In this document: in pieces, positions 52,501-62,971 of the stretch | How positions within the stretch are numbered: the first letter of the stretch is position 1 | Layout: every line of letters begins with the position of its first letter | Assembly: GCA_965644315.1 (NCBI GenBank) | Contig: CBFFRQ010000068.1 | Location: forward strand, 372,001 to 436,000 | From: Caecitellus pseudoparvulus | Taxonomy: Eukaryota > Bigyra: Bicosoecida | DNA length: 64,000 bases | Reading direction: 5' to 3' | Notes under the pieces: generated by a model | The model's input: only the letters and a program-made list of their open reading frames with translations | Database searches by the model: none | What the model was told of the DNA's origin: nothing | Made by a program: the position numbers and the translations under genes

Positions 52501-55500
52501 AGGAAGTGGGCGTCACAGAGGACGTTGCAGTCACGCTGGGCGTCGACGTCATCGTGTTGGATGGTGTGCTCGTGACGCTGGCTGTGTTGGAGGGCGTCAC
52601 ACTGGCAGTGTTGGACGGTGTCACGCTGGCTGTGTTGGAAGGCGTCACACTGGCTGTGTTGGAAGGCGTCACACTGGCCGTGTTGGAAGGCGTCACGCTG
52701 GCCGTGTTGGAGGGCGTCCCCGTCATCGTCTGGCTTGGCGTGCCGGTCATGGTCACGCTGGCGGTCTGAGACGCCGTCACGCTTGCCGTCTGCGATGCCG
52801 TCACGCTGGGCGTGCCTGTCATCGTCTGTGTCGCCGTCACACTGGCAGTTTGGGAGGCAGTCACACTGGCCGTCTGCGATGCCGTCACGCTGGGCGTGCC
52901 TGTCATGGTCTGCGATGCAGTGACACTGGGTGTGCCCGTCATGGTTTGTGTAGCAGTGACACTGGGCGTGCCTGTCGTGGTTTGGGAGGGCGTCACACTG
53001 GCTGTCGCGCTGGGAGTGCCAGTGGATGTGGGCGACGGTGTCTGCGTTGGTGTTGCTGATGCCGACGCCCCACACGTTGCAGCGGGAAACGGCGTGGTGG
53101 TAGTGCTGGGAGCAGCCGGGACCAGGTCATCACCAATTACGGACATGGAGAGCATTGCGTGCTTCCCTGGGTCGAAGTGGCGCAGCAGATATGGCATGCC
53201 ACACAATGGTGCCCGCGACGTCCCGCAACTACGGTCATTCCACCGACCGTTTGAGGAGATGATCTCCCCACAATCCTCAGGGTTCGGAGTGTTGTTTGGT
53301 TCTCCAGTGTTCCAATCGCAGTATGTGCCGGTCCCTGTCTGGCAGCTGGAGGGTTCGTCGGAGATCAGCCGGCCGTCAGTCCACAGCCAGTCGTCTCCCC
53401 CATTGCCTTCCTGTCGCTTCAGGCCAAAGAAAGAGTTTGGAAAGCTGCCGCCCGCCACGCCGTCCAATCGGTTCTTGATGGCAAAGTGGTCCAAGAAAGT
53501 GGAAAGCGACGCCAGGTCCGCGCCATGCTTTTCGCAGTCGGTTTGGCCCGCATCATGTGTGCCTGTACCAGTCCCAGCAGGGAACCCCACACATCGCCCG
53601 CCGTGTGGCGCCATGTCAGGTGGGCAGGCTGGAATGATGGGCACTTCAATTGCGCCATTCGCTGAAACTGTACAATCAATGGCAGTGAAAGATCCAGAAT
53701 CATCAAATTTTGCACACGCTGTGCTTCCACTGTGCGTGCCTAGGCTCGCGCCAAACAAGTCGCTGCTGCCGTCTGCCCAACGAAAGTCATCTTCTGCTGA
53801 ACCCTCAAATCCCTCGCGGAAGAACGCCACGGCCTCTCCACCACCGGTCACGACGTTTTCATCAACATATACCATCTCGTCCGCGTTGTTGAAGGTCACA
53901 AGGTCGCCTCCAAGGCCTGCCGCGAGCCTTCGTCTATTTGCGACGTTGAAGCTGCCCGCCGTGGAGCGACCGTACGCACTTGAACCCCACACGTGTGTCA
54001 AGCTTGCAGGCTTTTCCAAATATTGCTGAAAGCCTGGTAACTTGCAGATTGCGAAGTCCAGCATCGTCCCTGGTGATGCACGCTGCAGGGCGCCAGTGCC
54101 ATCAAACAGCTTCACGGCCGTGCCAGAGCCGGAGAAGTCAAGCTTGCCTCGATACATGGGCGCACCGTCCGCATTCTTCGGCATGGCGTTGGAGGGCCAC
54201 TGAACGCCCACCCACGCATCAGCTGTAATCGTATCGAGCATCCACTCCAGCTCCCGGGCCGTTGACACGGATGCAAGCATTCCACCCTCATCACGGCAAG
54301 TTTCCCTGGCATTCGTAGCTGTCACAGTCCCAGGCGCGCTGATCGCCCGCAGGCAGCTGTACCCAACTTGAGAGTATGTCGCAGGGCATGCCACTGAATC
54401 TCCGAGCCGCATCTCACACATGAATGGTGACTTTGAGTTCGCTGGCATGTGCTGGTACAACCCTGCGCTGTTAACTGCCAGCCCCAAGCCTGCTCCAACG
54501 TTCGCGACTGACCCGCCTTGCCATCGACTTGATGCACCGTTGCTAGCAGTCGTCAAAAAGTTGCTACCTGGCGGAGCAGAGAACTCCCACGCGCCACCAC
54601 CGCCAGATTCAGCTCCAATTGCAATGGTTGCCACAGCCACTGCCACGTCACGGATCCGCGGCACATCCACCTGGAGCAGGTCGCTGCCGCCCCAAGCTTG
54701 ACAAACAGCACGTGCGGTCCCCCATGGAAGACTTGCAGGCGCGCGGGCGCCAGCGTAGCCTAGCTGCCCGTCAGTGCGCACGCTGGACTCCCAAACACAC
54801 CTGTCCTGCAGGGGCAGCCAGCCCCTGGGACATGCGAAGAACTCGCCTCCAACCCCTGGGCGCTCACACACCACATCTGAGGTTGCAGATGAAGGGATTA
54901 CTCCTAAGTCGGCGCCGTGGCTGCCAATCGGGTTGTGGGTCATCCGCAGGTAAAATCCGGCTGAATGGGGTGGAATGGCTCCACCAACCCAGTCCGAGGC
55001 GGATGCTCTGAAGGAAACCGGGTCAACGGGTGCAAAGTCATCTACAGCGTCGTTGACGAGAACACCCAGAGAAGCACTAGAATGTGGGGACGCAGGCGCG
55101 GTCATGACATCCTTAAGCCAGTCCAGCTGGCCCTGGGACCTCAAGCTGGCAGGTGCTGCCCCCAACTCAATGCAGCGTGCAGTCGCCTGGGCTCTGTTCA
55201 AAGACTCTCCAACAGTTCGACGGTAGCAGAAGCCGCCAAACCAAGACCAGCCTGAAGGGCACCCCCTGGACGCGCCGGGCACTTCACACACCGCCGGAAA
55301 GGTCGTGCAGCAGGGCACATCTTGCAAGGTGCCATCAAAACGCGCCACGACACAGTGCGAATTTCCCGCTGCGGGGTGGCCCAACAGCCATGGGACTTCG
55401 TGGGGGAATGAACCGCCGTCAGAGGCTTGCCAAGTGGCATCGTCGCCTGCAGGCTGCGATGTCAGCCCGGTCCAGATGCGGCCCGTGGTCCCGTTCAGCA

Positions 55501-58500
55501 CTGTGTCCAGCAGGTACGAGACCTGAGCCACTGATCGTGGCACTGCAAGGTGCCCCATCATGCTTGCACAGGCTTCATTCGCCTCGGTCCATGTGCTTCC
55601 GGTTGGAAGTGGAACGTACCCCGTGTCGCCTTGGGTGTGCAGGTGCCGCTTGCAGAGTGGCCTGACCTCCTCAACACACCAAGCAGGAGCAATGCTGACT
55701 TGTCCGTTCACCTTGGTCAGCTTGGCGCAGTCACTCTGCAGGGTGTTGCCTCCGGAGAGACGGTGTCCGTACTGCATCTGCCGTCCATCGCTCCAGATGA
55801 ATGTGCCCTCAACATCTTCATCTGACAGCCCCACCCAAGCAGCCGTGTTGTCCAAGCCTCCAAGGAGCGCACTTGACACATCGTCCAGCTCTTGCTCAGA
55901 GCCCAGACGAGCGAGGAAGCCGCCAGAGGCTGCACACGTCTCTTCCCCGTCAGCTTGTGTTACAGGGGTGGTTTCAAGCTTGTAGCAGGCTCGGTGCGTG
56001 GGCAGCTCAGTCCAGCCTCCGGGACACAGCCCTGTTGGAGCAGGGGGCTGTGCCTCAGGCGGTAAGCAAATGTCAGCCGGAGCTGACTCCTTGGGCGATC
56101 CAGGAAAGGGAAAGTCCACCAAGCGGCCGGAATAGAACTCGGCCTTGGGAATGGGCACTTCCATTTCACACAGGAAGTCGCGTGAGCCCGTGCATGAAGC
56201 CTGCGCCCATTCCTTGCCACTGCTAACAAAATGTACACAGTCTCCTCCCGCACCAAATTGCGGCGTGGACTGCCAGGGTGCCTGGTACTCGGATGTAGAT
56301 GCACCTGCTTCCTGCACAGAAGACCCATCTGGCCAGTAATACTGCAGGGAAAACGGCGAGAGGCGTCGAAGCCCGATCCAGTCACCGTCTGCCAGCAGCC
56401 CATGCAGAGTCAAGTCCTCGATCTTGTTGGTGATGGAGACAAGCTTGGCACCCTCGAACTCGGCATCACACGCAGCCGCGGCAGTAGAGTAGTCCATGGA
56501 GGTGGCTACCCGTTTGTAGCACATGTCCCGGGCCTCCGTCCCACGCCAGTTGCCGATGGTCTTGGAGTACACCCACCCAGGAGGACACGGAGGCACGAGA
56601 GGACGCTTGCAAGCTGCGGCGAGACCCCAACTGCAATAGTAGTCATGAATACCAGGCGTTGCAGATGCAGTGAGAGCTCCACAGTCTTCACCGTCGTTTC
56701 CAGGCTGGTCTAGTGACCAGGGCTGCTGCAGGGACGCGGATTCGCTGCCGTCGATCCAGTAAAACGCGTCTGTTTCAGTCGGTTCGTCCCCAAAAAATGG
56801 AGCATGTCCAATGCTGACCAGGCCAGTAAAGTGCACCCAACCTGGAGACTGGAGTTGGACCTCGTTGGCGACCTCCAGCCACTCCGGCCAAGTCCTGATT
56901 GAGACAAGCTCTCCGCCGCTTGGCCTCCGTATACAATAGTCGATAGATTCAGAGAAGTTGTGTCCGCTATCGGACTGGTAGCAGTGCCCCATCCACTCAT
57001 GCTCACCTCCGTCGCAAGACAAGGCAGTCCACGGCAAGTACTCGCACAATGCCCAAGAAGCTTGGGTCGTGTTACAGTTTGCAGCATGAATAGTTCGGCC
57101 ACCACTGGCCTTGAAACCACACTGTTCAAGCACTGGTCCCGGATGGGGCGAGCCACCCCCAGATCCCCAAGGCATGCTCGTGGAGTTCAAGGGGTTCCCG
57201 TTTGTCATGCGCCACTCATTCCCGGTGCTTTTGTACGTCCCGTATCCAACCCAAGTGTCTGAGCTGCTCTCCTTCAATACAGACATCTCAGTTGCAAACG
57301 CCCACCAGTTCGCCAGGTCAGTCCATGCTCCAATGATCCCCCCGACCTGGGCGCGGCAAGCGGCTTCTGCTGCGTGCCAGTCAGAGGCAGTCCCAAGGTC
57401 AATCCGCCCGTAGCACTTGCCCTTGTAGAATTTGAAGCCACTTCCTACAGGACAAGACACCTCAGGGTACACCGCGCAAAGGTAGGGAAGGGTCTCATTC
57501 GCAGGCACGACTTCGAACTGGCCGGTCGCAGCGCTGATGGCCAAGCTCTCCTCCACCGCCAACGAGAATGCTGGTGGGCACCCTGCTTGCCCGTCAATCG
57601 TATTCCAGAACATGCTCGTGCAGACATCTTCCTGTCCAAACATCGTCCATCCTGGCGTTCCGTCTCCGGCACTTTTAGTGGTCCCAGCCCACATTCGTCC
57701 TGGCCCGGAGCTGCCCGCCTGTGCTAAAGTAGCGGCAACCAAACCTGACGTGTCACTGTGCACTTGAACAAGGTCGTTGCCTCCTTGTGCAATGCACAGG
57801 CGACGAGCATTGTCGTGTGTTGTCGCCGTGTTGAAAGCAGAATCCCACAGAGAGGACCGCACACACCCTCCAAGCAGTGGCAGCCAGCCGGACGGGCAAG
57901 CCTGCACAGAGCTCTCTCCGTAGGCTCCCCTCTCACAAACGCAGCGAGCGGAGCTTGACATAGAGTGTGTCGAGTACGTAACAGTGGATCCTACCATGGT
58001 CACAACGGCAGTTGGGCCACTGCCCAGGGAGATAAAGGGCGACATGTCCGCACCAGTTTGCAGGTTCAACCACCCGACAGCCCCGCTGGAGTCTGGCTCA
58101 CGTAAGGCGCCAACCCAGGCGACACCGCCCTGCATGAAGAAGTCCTCGTCAATGCTGCTGCCGCTGGTGTCTGGAGCCCACATAGCAGCACCATGCTTGG
58201 CGCAAGCCTGCACTCCTTGCATGAAGGTGCCAGAAGACATGACTTGGCGCACACAGGTGCGAGTCGAAGCCCGCATGACCCAGCCAAGAGGGCAGGCAGC
58301 AGTGTCTCGGAGCAAAATAGGCTTCTGGCAAACAGCATGCTTCGCTTGGCAGCACGACGTGTCTTGCCATCCATTTGTTTGGTGTGCTGCAACACACTGG
58401 GTGTCACCAGGCAGCGGTGCTGCCGCCAAGCTGTGCCCTGAGTCCCATGGCAGCCCAGTCTCAGCAACAAAGTCCTCTCCGGCCCCCTGGCTGGGGGAAT

Positions 58501-59552
58501 GAAAAGAGGAGACACCGACCCAGACCTCTGTCACGCCCCCTGGAAGCAAGGTAAACAGATCCTCTTGTCCCACAATGCTCTCGTCTGGCACTGCCAGCAC
58601 CATGCCCAGGCTCTCACAGCCATCCTGAGCCTCCTTCCACGTGCCGGGATGCGGCAAGGCCTGCAGGATGTCCCCCACGGCGACGCTGCTTGGCATCTCA
58701 CATAGCGGCCTGTACAGCTGGTCACACACTGTGGAGAAGCGGGGGAGGCTCTGCTGCGACGAGGAGCGCAGCACAATCACGAGTGACTCACAGTGATCCC
58801 ACATTGCTCCGTCGCTGCGCAAGCGAATGCAGTTTTCTGCGGCACCTCCAGGACCAAGAATCATGTCGGGGTCAGACAGAACAGCACCCGGGATCGGCGT
58901 CCCGTCACCCCACCGGTGGACGTTATCTGCGACAGGACACAATGTGCGGAGGTTGCGGAACGGTGCCTAGATGCTGAATCACGCAGCGCGCAGGAAACGA
59001 CACACCTGCATCTAAAAAGGCTGAAGTCCAGTACTGTTCTCCTGGGGCCACACCGGCAGCGGTCTGGATGTCTGACACCTCGTTGAAGTTTGAGATGGAA
59101 AAGAGCCCAGCCATTGGGTGCTGTGATCTGCAGTACTCCTCCGCCGCTGCGTGCTCCATACTAGTGCTCCCTGCATGGAAGCAGCGGCCCGCCGCATTCC
59201 CAGCACCAGCACTGAATGGGGAAGGGCACCCTGTAATCGGAAGGACGCCAGCTAGTTTCCGACTGCGCCGCTCTACTGCTGTGCCTGGGGGGCAAAGGGA
59301 AGGCCGTGGGTGACGTGATGCAGCACTTTGGCGTGGCGACGCAAGCGCGCCAGAAGACGCCCTCGCAAACGGAACTCGAAAGAAACCCATAATACCAAAC
59401 TCCGCACCAGCCTGTGACCATTGGCCCTGGTCAAGTCACTCACTCTGTGCTTGGCTTGCGTCTGCTCGTGCAGGTCGCGCTGCGACAAGCTGGCAATCGA
59501 CGAGCACAAGAAGCAGCCCCAGCAGCACAGCGAGCTCAAGAAGGTTACTCAT
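46517..59552 (-). CDS. Giant multi-CTLD, TPS-stalk, multi-TM receptor-like protein (EPN type)
   Basis: Paralogue of the gene at 23574-29213, 4,265 residues. Exon 1 (59444-59552) codes the signal peptide MSNLLELAVLLGLLLVLVDC; exon 2 (59006-59284) and exon 3 (46517-58926) join in phase over introns of 159 and 79 nt (the second restores AFLDADNVHRWG). About 14 C-type-lectin-like modules follow, many starting CPxGW. Most lack sugar-binding residues, but the last one before the stalk carries GEPNNT near residue 2005 and RWNDRSCG near 2026, the mannose/GlcNAc-type EPN+WND signature. A Thr/Ser/Pro stalk (about 2088-2270), a sushi-like Cys module, a beta-rich region and a Cys-rich box (CPGGYRRWPKPGYW near 3125) precede about nine hydrophobic segments from about 3205, with a long cytosolic loop after the fifth and a basic tail. 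Likely a calcium-dependent carbohydrate-sensing or adhesion receptor. Confidence 0.88.
52578..52721 (-). repeat. 24-bp minisatellite, 6 units, coding TPSNTASV
   Basis: Six 24-bp units in register, with the TTGG core every 24 bp from 52587 to 52707. They are flanked up to about 53050 by degenerate related units coding TMTGTPSVTASQ and TASQTASV. It encodes part of the Thr/Ser/Pro stalk of the large receptor and is homologous to the array at 27952-28191, with different unit numbers and third-base choices. Confidence 0.95.
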
Positions 59553-59886
59553 GGCGCCTGTTCGCAAAGGGGGCATGCTGGCGCGCAGTGGCAGCTCAGG
59601 GCGCCACGGAGCCCCTGCGAGCCGCAGCTCCTTCAGCGCCGTGTTGCGGCAGTGCAGCTGAGCCTCCACCAACGTTACCGCGCCCAGAACGATGCGTGAC
59701 TAGGAAGAAGAAACCTAACTATCCCAAGTCTGCTTTCAACTGCATTTTGTTTCGTTTCCTTTCGGTTTTATCACAGATTGCCCATTGCTTTGGCTTGCAC
59801 TCTTGTTGAGCATCAAATTTGACGAGCCCTCGCATGGCCCCAGCCAATGCAAGTGGGAGTCAAGACCCGAGCAACCTTCATGTCGA
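59553..59886. other. Intergenic region upstream of giant receptor
   Basis: 334 bp between the giant receptor start and the 3' end of the 2H phosphoesterase gene. It contains a T-rich stretch near 59740-59775 and is AT-richer than neighbouring coding DNA. It probably holds the receptor promoter and 5' UTR and the phosphoesterase 3' UTR. No gene seen. Confidence 0.45.
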
Positions 59887-60810
59887 TCAAGCTTCAAGGG
59901 CCTTGCTGCTCTCTTCGCTAGCAGCAGCCGCAGCGTCTGTCGGGTTGAACGCAGAGGATCCGTAGGACGGGTAGAAGCCATCAGGGGCCATGCGGCCCAT
60001 CTTGGACAGCTCCACGCCCGTCGGGGAGGCAGACCCCCACACAGTGGCTGAGTGGTGGGCTTCAAGTACTTTTGCTACGTCTGAAAGAGGGGTGCCGGCG
60101 TCAGGCTGGGCTTCCGCTGACTCTGGCTGAGCGGCAGCAGCCTCCCGTCGTCTGCCACGTCGGCCGCCACCCCTGCCAGTCCCGCGGCCCGATCCCTGCC
60201 TGCGGCCACGCCCGCCTTGTGAGCCGGTGATGCTCTTGAAAATGGTGCAGTGGGCGGTCCACTTCTTGGTGAACAGGGCGTGTAGGTCGTCCAGCGCGTC
60301 AGGATCGGCGGAGGCGAGGTCTCCGGCCCGAGCCTGCAGTTCATCCCATGTGGGCCAGCCGCGGGGTGACCCGCCAGCCTTTACGCTGTGACCAACCTCC
60401 GTCAAGCCGGCGATGGTGAAACGTGTATGCAGCTTGCCCACCAAGGTGCGCAGGCGAGCCATGGCCTCATTCTCCACAGGCGTCGCGTAGAAGACCTTGC
60501 TGCCGAACCGGCCAGCCCCTTGCAGGTCAAGACGGCACGGGGCACCGGAAAAGGCAGCCTGGATATCGTCTGCTGCTGCTTCCAGAGTTTGCTGTGCCAA
60601 GGCGACGGATGCATCGTCCGGCAGGGCCAGGACAAACAGCGTGAAGTGAGCGGACTCCGGCTTGCAGGTGATGGCGGCCTTCAGCCCGGGATGCTCGACC
60701 AGTGCGGCTGCCTGGGCGTCCCTGATGGACGACACAATGCTTCGATCTGTGAGTCGCACCGAGAGGAAGAAGTTTACCCGCGGCTTGCGGCTGTCCCTTC
60801 GGGCTGCCAT
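59887..60810 (-). CDS. AKAP7-like 2H phosphoesterase with RG-rich tail
   Basis: Single exon, 307 residues. The N-terminal 190 residues match the 2H phosphoesterase/AKAP7-NLS fold: VNFFLSVRLTD, the first catalytic H-x-T at 55-57 (AHFTLFVL), a LDLQGAGRFGSKVFY strand block and the second H-x-T at 187-189 (AHCTIFK). Mammalian AKAP7 has 2',5'-phosphodiesterase activity on 2-5A; other members act on cyclic phosphates or RNA ends (family knowledge). Directly after the fold comes an Arg/Gly block (about 199-222, RGRRQGSGRG), typical of RNA-binding or nuclear proteins, then an acidic/Ala C-terminus. Both catalytic His are present, so it is probably active; an RNA-end or cyclic-phosphate substrate is inference. 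It is tandem with the receptor gene and separate from the gene at 61046. Confidence 0.85.
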   Translation of the reverse strand: MAARRDSRKPRVNFFLSVRLTDRSIVSSIRDAQAAALVEHPGLKAAITCKPESAHFTLFVLALPDDASVALAQQTLEAAADDIQAAFSGAPCRLDLQGAGRFGSKVFYATPVENEAMARLRTLVGKLHTRFTIAGLTEVGHSVKAGGSPRGWPTWDELQARAGDLASADPDALDDLHALFTKKWTAHCTIFKSITGSQGGRGRRQGSGRGTGRGGGRRGRRREAAAAQPESAEAQPDAGTPLSDVAKVLEAHHSATVWGSASPTGVELSKMGRMAPDGFYPSYGSSAFNPTDAAAAASEESSKALEA

Positions 60811-61045
60811 GCCGAACGGTTGGCGTGTTGGGAACTGCGGAAATTGGTTCCTGCTGGTGCTATCAAGCTGCGCTCTCTGCAGAAGATTGATTGGAAGGAT
60901 TCAGAGAGGTAAGAGAAGGCTGCGAACTCGACAAGCGGGTGGGGAACATATGGATGCCTGCCGGAAATGTGCACGGCGACGAAAAGACGAGTTGCGCGGG
61001 CAGAACTAGTGGAGAGCAGTGGGCGAACCAGGCCTTCCCGCAGGC

Positions 61046-62713
61046 TCACTGTCGGCGAGTGACAGGAAGCCCATCCCCCTCGGCTCCACTTGAAACGGAC
61101 AGCGCTGGGACTGCATACGCCTGTGGAGCAGCCAGCGCGAGGGTGTCGGGGATGAGCGGGGGCAGCGGCAGGAGTAAGCCGAAGCACTCATGTGCCACCA
61201 CCGCCAGTCCCCCTGCAGCCGGCCCCGCCTCAACCAAACGAGACACAGCAAGGCGGACGGCATGCAAGGGGGGCGCGTCATCACGAAGTGCCAAACCTTG
61301 CGCTTCTAGCGCTGAGGTGACTGCATCAGCTCGGAATAGCTGCGGAGAGGGCGGATCACGTGGGCCTATCGTGGTCTTCAGTCGCTGTGCGGCCGTAAGT
61401 GAGGCCGGGCTGCCCCAGGCAGCCTCCACCTCTTCCAGGCAGCGACACAGTGCAGCCCAGGCGTGGTGGCATGCTGTTCCATCGCCGCTGTGAGCTACAC
61501 CCCATAAAGCAGCGAGCACCAGGCAACGCAGCAGGAGGGCCCTGGCGGAGTCACCGTGCGCACATGCCTGTTTCGCAAGCAACGTCTGGTGCGCTGCATC
61601 GTGCTGCACGAGGGTTCCCAGCACGGCTGCCCACAGCGCAATGTGGCATGTCCCCGCCACGCCCGCCCGCACAAGCTGCTGCACCAGGCCAGCCTGCGCC
61701 TGCGCCTGCCCCTCAGCGCGGAGTCGCCCCAGCAGCCACACCACGAGACGGGAGGCAGCCACCCCGCCCTCACCACAGCCCAGTCTGCCCAGCACCCCCC
61801 CGACATCCCGCAGCGCCTTCCCAGCCGAGCCGGGAGTGGCCAGCACCCAAAGCGAGGCGAAGTGTGCTGCAACAGCCGCAGGCCACGAGCACAGGCCAGT
61901 CCCAGTGCCAGCCAGAGGGGCAGGGCTTACCCTTGATCCCTTGCGTTTGCGCCTCCGCCTGCTCTTGCTACCGCCCTGGCTCTCCGGCACTGGGTCGTCT
62001 GGCGTGGCCTGCGCCACCTGCGCCAGGTCGGGGTGAAGCACAGCAAGCCAGCCAGGCGGCGCGGGGGCTGTCGCCACGGGCGCTAGGAGGAGTGGCAAGC
62101 GCTGCAAGAGGTGCTTCCAGGCGCCTGCAAGTGCCTGCCGGGAGGTCGCCCGCAGGAGGGGGTGTCGGGCGCCCTGGTCTCCCTCTGCCAGGCATAGCGC
62201 ATGCAGGCGACGAGCCAAAGGCAGCAGCTGGCGCACAGTGGCTGTCGCGGCCTTGGCCTCCCGAGAGCTGCTGCTAGCACAGACGGACTCTGCATGCCGC
62301 AAGGCAGCGATGGTGGTGGCCAGGGGGGCGAGGGCGGACGCGGCACAGCCGCTGTCCACACACTGCAACAAGCTCGCAGCCAGGTGCAGTGGTGCAGGGA
62401 GAACCTTTGCCCAAGCACAGCCTTCGATGGCCGGGCAGGCGCACGCTGGAAGCAGGTGGGTGTATGCAGCGTCGAGCACTGCGCGGGTGCAACCCAGCCA
62501 GAAGATGTCCCGGGAAATGGCCACGGGCAGCTGGGCTGCGAGTGCAGCTGCGTCGGGACCAAGCAGCACTGTGCTCAGGAGAGGCACCCCCAGGCCACCG
62601 GAGGTGATCAATGCGCAGTACTCTGACGCGTGCTGCTGATGGGCACCTTGTATGAGGAACTCAGCCTCCTCACGGTCGCCAGAGTCAAAAGCTGCCGCCT
62701 CAGTGGCGGCCAT
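61046..62713 (-). CDS. Helical-repeat protein of unknown function
   Basis: Single exon, 555 residues, Ala/Leu/Cys-rich and predicted almost entirely alpha-helical, with repeated amphipathic helices reminiscent of HEAT/ARM solenoids. A strongly basic stretch (SKSRRRRKRKGSR, about residues 252-264) could be a nuclear localisation signal. No catalytic motif, signal peptide or transmembrane segment is evident. The start at 62713 (MAATEAAAFDSGDREEAEF) is the only upstream Met in a continuous frame. It is divergent from the ZIP transporter, sharing a 258-bp promoter. I do not recognise the family. Confidence 0.72.
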   Translation of the reverse strand: MAATEAAAFDSGDREEAEFLIQGAHQQHASEYCALITSGGLGVPLLSTVLLGPDAAALAAQLPVAISRDIFWLGCTRAVLDAAYTHLLPACACPAIEGCAWAKVLPAPLHLAASLLQCVDSGCAASALAPLATTIAALRHAESVCASSSSREAKAATATVRQLLPLARRLHALCLAEGDQGARHPLLRATSRQALAGAWKHLLQRLPLLLAPVATAPAPPGWLAVLHPDLAQVAQATPDDPVPESQGGSKSRRRRKRKGSRVSPAPLAGTGTGLCSWPAAVAAHFASLWVLATPGSAGKALRDVGGVLGRLGCGEGGVAASRLVVWLLGRLRAEGQAQAQAGLVQQLVRAGVAGTCHIALWAAVLGTLVQHDAAHQTLLAKQACAHGDSARALLLRCLVLAALWGVAHSGDGTACHHAWAALCRCLEEVEAAWGSPASLTAAQRLKTTIGPRDPPSPQLFRADAVTSALEAQGLALRDDAPPLHAVRLAVSRLVEAGPAAGGLAVVAHECFGLLLPLPPLIPDTLALAAPQAYAVPALSVSSGAEGDGLPVTRRQ

Positions 62714-62971
62714 GTTTGCTGGGCTGCTCGGCGGAAATTGCTCCAGTCAATTCGCGTACTAAAGGCGCACAATTTCAAAAGCAAAGTCAAAGAGTGGGAA
62801 CCAAATCTCCGATATATGACTTCTCTATGATTTGAAGTGATCCGTGCATCTGCCGCTTGGGACCCCGCAATACACGAGTTCGAGCGAGACAGAGCAGCTC
62901 GATTGCCCTGGGCTGCCTCTTCAGATGCAGGAGCTGCGAGCTTCCGGCAGAAGAAAATCAAACACCTCAGA

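Noticed and set aside
46770-53059. Many long open frames on the + strand opposite the giant receptor
   Set aside because: They are shadows of GC-rich coding sequence; the minus frame carries signal peptide, lectin motifs and membrane segments while these have none.
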